NCBI GenBank assembly: GCA_002633005.1
Contig: NMRA01000402.1
Location: 87,663-151,662 of the forward strand
Reading direction: 5' to 3'
Length of the DNA stretch: 64,000 bases
From: Phoronis australis
Lineage: Eukaryota; Phoronida; Phoronidae
In this document: positions 43,741-56,300 of the stretch, piece by piece
Layout: every line of letters begins with the position of its first letter
How positions within the stretch are numbered: position 1 is the stretch's first letter
The notes under the pieces: generated by a model
Seen by the model: the letters and a program-made list of their open reading frames with translations, nothing else
Databases searched by the model: none
Told to the model about the DNA's origin: nothing
Program-made: the position numbers and the translations under genes

Positions 43741-43965
43741 CAGTGGCGGACCTAGGATACCATAACGGGGGGGGCAACATGGCCAACATGTTGTCTCCGG
43801 GAGATGGGCAAAGCGTGTGCACTGGCGGCCCGAAAGTTGTAGGGGCGGGGCATGGACCTTTTGTTTAGGAAGCTGTCGGTGGACTAAAAAAAAGGGAGCA
43901 CGCTTCCGTCCGAGCACCCCCCCTGGTCCCCTACNTGCACCACTATTTGGTATTCCACTTAGCAC
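43741..43965 (+). mobile_element. Decayed DNA-transposon fragment with CAGTGGCGGACCTAGG end
   Basis: The left terminus CAGTGGCGGACCTAGG is followed by a G-run. An N at 43935 sits in tcccctacNtgcacc. No transposase similarity was seen, and the right end is not clear. Confidence 0.5.
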
Positions 43966-44078
43966 CAAGGCTACCAGCCAGCTACCTGTATGGAGACCTA
44001 AAACTTTCAGATAATTGTTGTAAACAGTTACCTAAATTAGTTCACCCAACTGAGGTTTTTCATTTTAGGTAGCCACCA

Positions 44079-44303
44079 ATGACAGTGATGTTGAGAGTGA
44101 GAGATGCTGTGGATGCACTAGACCAACCAAAGGAGAAACTGGTGGCGGGGTTGGCCGGAGGTGTGGCGGCTTTTACATGCTGTTATACGGCTTATAAATT
44201 GTGCAAAATTTGGACAGTGCGAAATAGACGTGTGAAGAAAATAAAAGAAAACCAAGCCATGAAGCGGGACTTTGAAAAGTTGGTGAATCGTCAAGAGAAC
44301 AAG
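44079..44303 (+). CDS. FAAH: FAAH coding exon 1 (residues 1-75)
   Basis: ATG in context agccaccaATG. It encodes an acidic/basic start, the membrane helix, a basic stop-transfer stretch (RNRRVKKIKENQ) and DFEKLVNRQENK. An acceptor cattttag ends at 44068. The donor AAG|gttaaa is weak; TTG|gtgaat at 44280-44282 is an alternative that would drop seven residues. Confidence 0.8.
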
Positions 44304-47300
44304 GTTAAATCAGAAAGAATCAAAGTTATTGTATTGAGTTTGTGCTGTCTGTTACTTTACGATTTCAATAACTGCTTCAGCTTTCCGCCAATATATGATG
44401 GGTGAGCCTGAAGAAAGACTGTTACTCACTTGTTGGCCTATTTTAAAGCAACTGTGTTAACTTGCCTGGCATCACAAAATTGCATTTGATTGGAGTTGGA
44501 CCACTTGCCATTATATCAAATTGGAGGCGATTTTCAGGCTTTGAAAGTACTGACAGTTGAGACAAGGTTCTACAAGTTAGCGTATTCATTTATTCCCCAA
44601 GCATTGTCTCAAGGAATAACGAGCAGTAGCCAAGCCACTTCTGATCGAAGTAAGGAACAAGTTGAGACCAATTCTACAGCGATTTAAAATAGTATTATTG
44701 AATAAATTGTCCATGGGACAAAATGCAGGTTTGTAGACGATTTAACATCCAGTTGTACCATCCAAGTGTGTCATTTCACTATACATTATGACTGTATTTA
44801 GGGGAGACAACACCCTTTTATATACATGCAGTCACGCGTGTTTTATTTGGTCGGACATTGAAACTTTCATCTGAACTTGATGCTTTTTACAGGATATTCT
44901 TCAGAGAGTTGAACAAATTACATCACTGAGTCTGGTCGAGCTGCAATCCAAGTTGAATAGTGGCGAGCTTAAACCAGCTGAGTGTTTGTTGGCTTATCAA
45001 GCAAAGGTAACATATTGAAGTGAGGCTTATCACTGGCTTTATGTCGACAGAGTACCTTAAAGTATGTCTCGTTTTTGTCTACAACTCGTTGCAACCAACA
45101 TTTGCTGCAGTATCTGCCAAATGAGCTTGACAATAAATATGGCATGACAGCGTTTTGCCATTCAGTGACTTTACCAGGCATAGAGTTTTGTTAGCGTGTG
45201 ATAACATGTAGCATGGGACATGTTGAGTGAAGGTTGCATGTACAAGGCATGCCATAGAACAGTTTGGCTGTATTTATTTAGTTATTATTGAATAACCATA
45301 CACGTGCACGTCACAAGTACTGGCTGAACTCTCATATAAAATCTAAACAATTCGTGTGATTTCATAGCATGACTGAACGTAAGCAGGGGATCTTGAATTC
45401 GATTTTGTGGGTGGGAAGTGAGATCACAGGCGTCATAACTAACCAAAGAATTCACAGGGCTTTTGCGATGGTCATAAAGCACTGGCACCTTCATTTTGAC
45501 TTATTATCTTAACTGGCAAATGGAGGAACAGTGGTGTTACAACAACACACTCGTGTGTTATGTGCCAGTTTTTCAGTCTGTTCATGTCAAGAATTGTATG
45601 ATAGCACTTAGCTTACCTCAAAATCCAACTGTTTCCTCCTGGTTTGGTAATTGGTTTAAAATAGTCCCGGATTATTTCCATCATATAGTTTGATAAAAAT
45701 TTTTTGAATTATTGGATGAACAACGAATATGGAAAAATCAGTTTGGATAAGATGCAGGTTTAGGGAATGTTCAGGTTTTCTGCAAAAGCTTTCAACAGCA
45801 CAAGACAACTTTGACTTTAACCAGTCTAATAGAGGTGATATTTTTATTTTTTTTTTTAATTTACAATGGAAGAAATAAGTGTTAATGACACAATTGCACA
45901 TTTTGGTACACATGAAAAACAAACTGGAAGTCTTTTAGACCCGGCAGACATGAGTATCGAGTTGCAAATGAGAAAACGTCACTGTAATGGGATAACGAGA
46001 ATGTTCATTTTGACAATTTTATTTATTGATTCTATTCTGATTCAATGATTTCTCGTTCAGGCCATCAGAGAGGACGCCAAGTATAATTTTGTGACTGAGT
46101 ACATTCAAGAAGCCACGGTAAGTAAATGGGTACATAGCTTCAACACCTTCACCAACGGGTGCAACTGCAGTACTTATATTTATGAAATAACAAGTACGCT
46201 GTGTATTATTTTTGCAACTAAATCCACTGAAGAACATGTTAAAGAATTCATTTGGTGCTACTCATCTTTTGAAAAAATGAGATAACCAAATTTTGCTTAT
46301 CCACCGAATCGCGACCAAAATTGGTGTCGGAGCTTTTACCGCACATCACGTCACAAATTCAGCGTGGACCCAGTTGCATACGCTGCATAGCAACAATTAC
46401 GTCGCTTTATCACACGCCACGTTATTGTTAAATAATGCACCTGACGTCATGCAACAATCAAAGTTATCAAGCGGATAATTTTGAAGTTTTTTGCAACTCA
46501 GCCCTGGAGTACAAGAGGTTATTTCCAACAGTGGGAGTAAGCCACTAATGAAATGGAAAATCCGCTAGACTACATTACCATGCAGTTCATTATTTGTTTA
46601 TGCCACACATGAAGCCTTCGGGAAGAAAGTGATAAATAAATGCTATTTGATTGTCTCTTGTCGTGACCTGTAATCACGTTCTTTAGCCATCAGTTGGAAT
46701 ATAAGTGCCTTCCACACACAGACTTACCCTAGAACAAGTTTCTCCTGGAACGAGTTATGGCTAGGTTTGAGTGCTGTGTGGACGCTATTTAAACTAACTC
46801 AACTTACCCCACTTGTGACAACTTCACCTTATCGAGGTGGGGCAACTTGTTCTAGGGTAACTTGCGTGCGTGGCCGCAAAAGTGGGGTAGGTCGGAGGTA
46901 ATTATAAGTTGCAACCGCAGACATCTTTTCTTTTGCGCGTCATGCTCTCTTTCAATTTTATTGTCATGCACCGAGTGACAGCTTTCTAGTTATGTGATAT
47001 TTGTGTGGACGGTTCAATTCAAAGTGGAGTAAGTTGCACTAGTGCTAGTTGTTCTACAGTAGGCTGTGTGTGGACAAGACTATAAGGACTTTTTCACCCA
47101 CTACATGCACTCTCCAATTTCTATATTTTTGTTCAGTGTATTGTCTTAATATGTTAAACGTTTATTCTTTTATCAGGATGAGGCTCAACAGCTTGACCCC
47201 AACCAATCAAAAGGCCTTCTATACGGTGTGCCAGTTAGTGTGAAGGACATGTTCTTTGTCAAGGTTTGGCACTTGTGGATGAAATGGAATTTAGTTTAAG

Positions 47301-50300
47301 TTCAATATGTAAGACCCTCCAAAAAGGGCAATATTTGTCAAAGTTCAGAATGTCATATCTCAGAAATGGCAGATTGTATTCCTATGGAACTTTTAGATAC
47401 CTTGCTTTATGCACTGTTCTACTTTTGCATCAGGAGCTGTTAAACAGTAGGGTCTTTTATGATTATTATGAAAAAAAATGAAAAGTTGTAAAAAACAAAA
47501 ATGAAGTGATAATTTGGAAAACTGTAAAGGCGTTTTTAAGATTTCACATTGAACGACTATATCAACCAAAATTTGGTCACGTTATTGATACCTCTGTTTT
47601 ACTATGAATGCACCTCTATATGTTCTTACCAACTTAAAAGGCATTGTCACGTGACCCAGTTAAGAGCAGATTGGTATAAAGTCTAAAATCAAATTATACA
47701 CATCAGTCTTTCTACAGTACTTTCACTAAGTATCTACATTTACCAACAAATTTTAGATCTATAGCTTTGTAGATTTTTGGCGCAATACACCGACAAGTCT
47801 ACAATGATCTTCAATGGTTACGGTTATTACATTAAAACTCAGTGAATGTGTGGATATATTATGTGCTACCCAGTAGCTATTTTATTGGAAGAACTTAAAA
47901 CATTTAGATATTGTAAGCTGTGAAACAATGTCTGATGATTGACTCTGACACTAGTTTACAATAAGCTGTGTTTTACTGAGATGTTATAGGGTGTAGAGTC
48001 TCAACTATGTAGTGTTTAATATACTGGATTTCAAACATTACAAAGAAGTTTGAAAATTCAGATACAAATTCTCCAATTTGATTGACAGGGTTATGAGAGT
48101 TGCTGTGGAATGTCCAAGTACATTGGTGTCTTGTGGCCAGAAGACAGTGTGCTGGTGAAAGTGCTCAAGAAACAAGGTGCCATCCCCTTCATGAAAACAA
48201 ATGTGCCCCAGACCATGTATAGGTAGTAACTGTTTAGTTTGAACTAAACTAGCCTGGGTTATGACCTTGAGTATTTTTAAATTCTGATACTAGTCAAGAA
48301 GCACAGAGATGGAAGTCTCCAACCATGTGATTCCACAAGGTAGTTCAAATTTAATTGCCAGAATCATAAGTCCAAGTAGCCAGTTGTATGAAACAGTCCC
48401 AAATAGTGACTCGTAACTTTTTACCGCATTTGCTTACTCACAGAATGTTCTATTTTTCTGTCACTTTATCTTTATTACGAGGTACTTTTTTGCCTGTGTA
48501 ATTTTCTAATAATTATTGGAAGACTGAATCGTTATTTCATTGAAAATAAAGACTCAGTCTTTAAACTAGGGATGGTGCATGACACTGTTTCTATTTTTTC
48601 AGTTGATAATTCAGTGTACTCTGGACTTGGTTTAAGCTAAAAACTGGCTTGTTAGTGATGAATACAAAAAGTTCAATCAGTGTGCACAAGTTTACAAATA
48701 CGGTGAAAATTTAAGAAACGTAGACGAGTCCTTATTTGGGACTGTTCATGCGACCGGCCAAAGGTCCCCACCGGAAAAGAAAATGTGTAACCTTCAATAA
48801 TTATTGAAATGTAAAACATGGCATCAACAGAAAACTCTGAGACATGGAGTGATTTCAGTGCTCACCACAACCCTAGATCATACAGTAATACTTTATTTCC
48901 TTTCCATTTCACACGTACATTTAAAAATCGTCATAGAGTGTTTCCGAGTGTTTCAGAAGATATTTGCCGCTTTCAGTTTTGGCCTAGGTCTATGTGTCTT
49001 GCTATTCCATTCTGGAATATTTACAACTACTGTATGGTAAGGTTCCCATTGTTGAACATGTATATTAGATGTGCCTGCTTGTCTTCGGCCAGGGTTCGCA
49101 TTTCTTGCATAAGGAACGATTGTGCAAAGCTGTATGGTTTGTATTAAAGTAAAAGAAGTGGAAGTTCAACATGTGTGCCAAAGGCATTCTGTGCATGATT
49201 GGACTTGCGACAAAGCATTAGTTTTTCCTCCTGTTATTAGAGCGACTTTGAATCATAGGGTTAATTTTGTCCATGGCTCAGGATTGGTAGACGACTGTTT
49301 TGGCTGACTTGGTTGCCGCGCCACCTCTTGGATTAGTTTCTGAAAATTCATCATTGGTGAAATCAAGAGGTTGTTTTGGAACTGATAATTCGGCAGTAAT
49401 TATGAATTCAGATACTGTGGAATGTTTATTAATATTTTGTCACTGGAAATTGAATTATCGTGTGCATTATTTTTTGTTAGTTTTGCGTGTGACAACCCCA
49501 TTTACGGACAGACCAAAAACCCATGCAATCCGGCCTTCTCACCAGGGGGCTCCACTGGAGGAGAAGCTGCAGCTCTAGCTGCCAAAGCAACAATCTTGGG
49601 CTTTGGCAGCGACATTGGGGGAAGTTGTCGTATCCCAGCATGCTACTGTGGTGTCTGCGGTCTGAAGTGCTCCGCGAATCGAATCAGGTAAAACCAGTAA
49701 CTCTTCTATTAGAAATTTGCAAGTTGCATGGTTTTAATTTACAAGTAGTTTGGTTATCATTGAAAAGAATTTGACATTCCCTTGTTACTCATTGGCTAAA
49801 ACACAAATTGGAAACCGAAACAAGGGATGTTCTATCACATTTTCCGATGTAGCCCAGTCCATCTGTGCACTAACTGTCGCGAATAAGTAAACAAGAGTAT
49901 GAATGAGAAACGGTCAGTACTGACCAAGGGTTCCACTCCTTCCATGTCAATTTCCTGTCATGCTACCTGGTCTTTTTTCTATAACCACTTCCATTACAAT
50001 TTATTATTAGTTTCATTTCGAAATATAAATCTTGACAACATCGAATTTTGGCAATCTTTTTAATCATGTGAGTTGACTAATATCCACTCTGTTTGAATGT
50101 GGAGTGTGTGATGGAATCCTACTGGGTTATTTTCAACCAGGACAAAGTGTTGTGTGTACTTAAAATTTTCTCAATTTCAGTAAAAAGGGTGTGCTGCCTT
50201 TTTACGCTGGGAATACAGCGAGTAAGTGAGAAATGTCTCCATATATTTTACCTGATGCATCATTTTACTTTCTGTCTGTAGCTGAGTAGTGCTGGCTTGC

Positions 50301-53300
50301 AGTGTTAGAAAATATGAAAATTCTCTAATCAGGTTAAATTTTGCCCAGCTCAGCCATGACAAGTGCAGTAGACATTTCTATTTTGTCCAAAATTAATGGT
50401 ACTGAGAAGTTTTTATACAATAATGTAGTTAAACAGATGAGATTCTTTAGTCCTGTCGAAATATAATTCATGCCTTGATTTCCAAAATTCATTTAGTCCT
50501 GACCAGTGTCTGAGCATCGTCTTCCACAAATTGGTGTACAGTAACTGTTGGTTTTCAAATGCCTACTGTAACAGTAAAGTAAAGAAAAATCAAGCGCGCA
50601 AATGTCATGCTCATTTACACTCAAGCTTGACAAGACCTTAGGCAGATCAAATTATGTTTACATCTGCTAAACTTAGAACCTAAATGCCTCCAATCTTTCC
50701 TTTTTGGACATCACTACTAATTTCTGTCATATGTGCTCATCCGTAAGAAGATGATACCCGGCACTTGTGATGTCCCATGGTAGACCTGCGGAATTTCTGT
50801 GGATACGACTATTAATGATAGAAATCAGATGTTACCAACATGAGCACTGAGAAGCCGTTGCATAGCATTGTTAATAGTTCATGTATCGGCCAGGTGCAGC
50901 TTTCGCTTACTAATAGTACCCCCAGGCTCTCTTGCTCTCCTTCAGTTGCTACACTCTTTTACACTGCTGCCACATTCTGTTCCACTGTGTGTTGCTCATA
51001 CAACATGCACACCTGCCACACAACCTACAGTATTTTGTTTTCTTGTTTTTTTATCCCCAGCATCTGTTAAGCGCTGACTAAGATAACAGAGTGTGACATG
51101 ATATTTCAACCATTCGGCAACCTTCATGTCAAAGCACGGAAATATGAATTGATATAATTAAGAAAACCAGTTCTTGGCTAATTATTAGACTTCAAATGTT
51201 ACTTTAGTCAAAAAATCTTGAGGGAGTATTTAAATGGTCATGATTTTAGATTTAAATCTTGATGGATTTCCTAAGCAATGTTTTCTTCTAGGAGAATGAG
51301 GAATTGAAAAAGGGCATCCATGTATTACTGCTATAACTAATAGCGAAATATCAAAGAGACACTTGCTGTTTTTTCCAGTTAAGTCTTGCTTGGGACCTCT
51401 GGCGAGGGATGTCGACAGTCTTGTGATTGGCCTGAAAGCTGTTCTTGTCCCATATATGTTCAAGTTGGATCCTGATGTTGTGCCGTTGCCTTTTCGAGAT
51501 GAGGTCTGTTGCGATTTGCTGTCACCAGCGGTGAAACTGTGATCATCATCCTCATCTTTGTCATCATCACAATTGTCTGGGTCATTAGTGGTATCATCAT
51601 CATCATTCACCACGACAGCAGTTTTCATAAAAAGTTGTCAAAATTCTTTGAAATTTGACTTGTGAAAATGGTGAAACCTGTGTGAAGGAACATTATTGTT
51701 CAGTCATTCGATGGAAACCAAAATTATACAGTTAGACGAACTTACCTTAAGTGAAGGATGACTGTAATTTTATGTATCCCCAGAATTCCCCCAGAGTGCT
51801 AACATGAGATACGGACATGCGCAAAGCGAACCATTCTTTAAAGCTCTTCTGTGATCAAGAGAGTGCTAACAGGGTGGGATGTGGAGGGCATGTTAGCACT
51901 CTGGGGGAATTCTGGGGATACATAAAATTACAGTCATCCTTCACTTAAGGTAAGTTCGTCTAACTGTATAATTNTTCCAAGATGATTATATAGGATAAGA
52001 AGAAAATGCTCAGTAGCAAAGAGTTATGCAATTGAGCGTGGTCGCGGTGTAACTTGCGCGAAAAAACCTTCCAAAGGAAAAACACGTCTTCCTCCAGAAG
52101 ATAAGTCCGTGGAATGGTTCGCTTTGCGCATGTCCGTATCTCATGGTAGTACTCGGGGGAATTCTGGGAGGAATAAAATCAGTAATTTTTGCTCTAAAGT
52201 TTCTACGAGTTTCAGGATGAGGTCTGTATTTAGTGACATCACTGTTCACACTTTAAAGTATCATCACCGTTTTTTGTTTAAATCATTATCAGCTTCAACG
52301 TCACCACAGTAACAGTTTGCAAAGTGAATTAAACTGACTTCGACAGAACTCTGTCAGACTGCCAGACTTGGAAGATAAACTTTTACGTTGCAACAAAATA
52401 ATGTTTTTGTCAAGTTTTTGTCGGATTTGAACATATGTTGCGCCTAGCCACTTATTGTTCATGTAATGTACTTGCGCAGTAAGTTCTGTTCATGGCACTG
52501 TGGGTGGAGCAGAACCTTTTGAGGTTTAGCCAGATGGAAACAGATTGTTGTAAAAAGGGAATATTGTTTAGTTGCAACTCTGTGCCAAAACTTTGCCAAA
52601 TTTGTACGCTGTCCAGTTTATTTTGGAAACTTTATTTCCAAGAAAGTTGACAAAATTTGTCTGTCTCCGTTGGCTTTATGGTGAAAATCGCTAAGAAACC
52701 TGAAAAATTGCTTAATCATTTAATAAGAATTAGTCCGATGATTTTAAAAGACACGAAAATGCAATAATAAGGAGCCCAGTCCAGGTAAAAATTGACTGTG
52801 TGATGAGCATCATCTTATGGTTAGAGTTTGCTAATGCGACTGCAGTATCCCACTGAATTCAGTTCAGCTGCTGGGATGCTTGGCCAACTATGTACATTGT
52901 AATTCTTAAGAGCAGCTCATCAATAGGTCGCAACACTATATGTGCCTGTTGACTATTGTGTTGTCAGGGAATGAGTAATGTGAAATTTGCACTTCAGTTC
53001 ACAAGTTTTGTTGAGTTTTGGCTTGAGTTTTCACCTGTGCTAGGTCCATCTTGTTTTTCAAACTGTCCCTTCGTTATACCTGTTCTCTTGGTAATTACGG
53101 TTTGACAAATTTGTTGCTCAGAAGTTTTAAAATAAAATAAACTAGACAGACTTCAACAGAACTCAACCAGACTCTACTGAACTTGGTTAAACTTCTCATT
53201 TGAGTTATTTGGCAGTTTTATGAGGTATTATTGCAACTAGCCAAGAATTGTCTATGAACGGACTTAAATCATAAGCCAAGAATTGTCTACTTAAATCATA

Positions 53301-56300
53301 AGCTGTCGCATTCAACGATGTGGCTGGAGAAATACTTATCAAGATTTTGTTGAGATTTAGCCAGAATTGAAACATTTTCTGGCAGAAAACAAATGGATAA
53401 ATTATTTAGTCGCAGTTTTGTGCACCAAAACTTTATTGACATTCGACGTAGTCCAATATATTGTGAAAATGAATAAATGTACAGTTGGTCTGAACAAGAG
53501 ATGTGTGTTACGGAGTATTTTATCAAATCCCAAGTTTCTCTACAGATCTACGACAGTCAGAAGCCATTGAAGATTGGTTACTTTGTGGACTGTGGCTTGT
53601 TTCCCATCTGCCCAGCCTCACAGCGAGCTGTCATGTTGGCCAAGCAGTCACTAGAGAGACTCGGTCATGAGGTAGGGATTATCTCATTGGCGGAGGGTGT
53701 TGTCATTTGTGTTATGTCAGCCAACAGTCACTAGGGAGACTCAGCCTAGCGGCACGGATTAACTCACCGACAGGGTACCTGAGGATTCACTGAAGACACT
53801 CCATCTCGTGAACTCAGTGGTAACTAAGGATGTACTGCTGGAGAATGTTTTTATGATTGTCAAAATAATACAATGCTGGGGTAAAGTGTGACGAATTGAA
53901 GTAATTGCTTAATCTACTTTTTTTCTTTTTTCATACCAGATATCTTGTTACCAAAGTCTGGACTCTTATCTTTTTACTCGAAATCAAAGTTTAAGTATTG
54001 TTTGCATTTTTCTATCTAATTTGGTACAAACTAAGGGTAAGTGTCTGTTATTCTGTATTTGAGTACATTATTTTATAGTTTACGTGGATGACTGTGTAAT
54101 CCTATTTTGCTGCATTAAAGCTTCATGTATTTGTTCCAGTCTGAACGTTGTTTTGCCAAATTATGATAACTCCATTTAGTGTCTTTCAAGAATTTTTTGT
54201 GTGTCCACATATTTATGTGTGGTCACATAGTGCAGTCATCCCTGTCTGCCTGTCTGTCTGGCATCCACTGCTGTATCTATGAACGCCTTCGATGTACGTT
54301 CACGAAATTTTGCAGATAACTTTCTTGCAAGGATGAGATGTCATGAGGAAATTTTCAGACAAATCTGTCCACCGATACGCCCCCTAATAGCAATTTTATT
54401 TTTTACATTTATCTCTCTGCATCATCACAGTTCCTTAATGCACTTTCATAAAATTTGGCAAATAGGGTTATATTAATGAGATCACAACGTCCTCCTTTCC
54501 ATTTTTGGATGTATTTGACGTGATATTTTGTGCCACTTAGTGGTCATTTTTAGTAACTGTTTCCGAGGCTGTTTTTTAGCGTCCACCCCAGGGCCTGTAT
54601 CAACTATAGCATTGTAAGGATGATTATGAAAATTGTCATTGATATTATGTTCCTATTGTGAAGAGGATGGCTGACGATGAATTTCGGACAGCTCTGACTC
54701 CTTTGACGCCACACTTTGTTTTTTGTGTCCATGACTGTATAATGTATCTTCGAAGTCCTTGACATATTTTTATGAAATTGGACAAATTGGTTTCTGTTAA
54801 AAGAGGCAATGACTCCTTCCTGTTTCCAGGTGGATTTGACATAGTGTACGCCTCTTAGTGGTCATCAATTTAGTTTTGAGTTTTTTTTGTTGACAATCAT
54901 CTCTCTATTGGCCAAGCTACTCTAAGAATCGTTAAGAGAATTGCTATGCGTTCTCTCTGGGAACTTCATGGCTGACAATGATCTTTGGACATTTTTCTAG
55001 TGTAGCACCCCCTAGTGGTAGTTCTGATTTTTTTCGCATCTACAGCTGTTTCTCCTAAACCCTTGCAAGTCTTTGAAGTGGATTTTTTTTCAAGTTTATT
55101 TCTATGAACGTGGCAATCCTTGACAACATTTTAATTATCTGACTACCACTGTGCCCTCTGGTGTCGGTTTTAATTCTTTCCGGTCTTAACAGGTGTCTTT
55201 CTATTGAGGAGAGCATTGCCCACTTGCGATGCACTCCCTAGAGGCTGTTTTAAGCTTACTAGCATTTGACCCGTCCTTAAGTGCAGATGTTTGATTGTAA
55301 TCTTCTCTGCGCTATATGCAATGCACAAGATGGACGCATATCAACACTTTGCTCTTGTTTAGTTCACTGGACAAGTGACATTTCTCCCATGGGTCATTGT
55401 TAGGTTTCTTCAATAGAGCCATGTAACAATACGAATGACCGGGGCCTAAGGAAGTGCGTTTTGACATAGCTTATCCATACCTAATGGTATATTAAATGTC
55501 GTAAAACTTTTAACACTTAGTTGAATGACATCAATGAAAAGAGTTGGTTTTAGTGAACAGTAATTGAATTTAAACCACTCCTTTGTTTGGTTATTGACAG
55601 ATGACTGAGTGTGTGAGTTAACTAGCCAGTGAAAGTAAACATTTATTAGTTAAAACAATAGTAGTTGCCATCTATTTGTGCTTATGCAGATCAATTCAAA
55701 ATATAGTACAATGGGCTTTTTGGCAAGTGATAACTCGACAGGTAGTTTGGTATCCAAATTAAACCATCAAGAATTTGCTATTGACATAAAATTCTAGAAA
55801 TAGTCCATGGGCCATTACAACTGAGGACAACTCGCATGGGTTGTTCAAATATTACATGGGAGAATGCACCATCCCATGGTAAAAATGTTGTTTGGCCCAG
55901 GGGACATGGGTTTTTAAAAGCTAGTAACGAGCCTAGTAGAAAGGTTATTTTGCCAATTTTTATTCTAAAATCACAAATCTATCCATTGCACCCACCTTGA
56001 ATCAGGCCAAAAATCTTTGAGAAATCTCATATCTGAGAAATGTTAATAGTAATTGGAGGACCTGAGTATTATTTGAATAAATACGATTTTTAATGTGATT
56101 TATTATTTTCAGGTGGTACTGTGGGAACCCAAGGACTTTTTTCTAGCCACGGCAAAGTTTTGGACAAGTCGTATGTTTGCTGACCAAGGAGCGGAATATG
56201 TGGAGACGTTGTGAGCGAAATTAGAATCATAACTGTAACCGTGGTTATACGTATTCTAGTAGCATGAGTCTTCTCGTGCAAGATTATGAGCTTTAATTGA

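Noticed and set aside
51230-51628. 132-codon - strand frame with Asp-rich start
   Set aside because: The Asp run comes from a (cat)n tract and the rest is antisense to FAAH exon 8.
52010-52249. Possible snRNA (similarity of GCTTTGCGCA to the U4 5' end and of CAATTGCATAA to a U1 stretch)
   Set aside because: Similarity is limited to short words, with no Sm site and stem arrangement matching either RNA.
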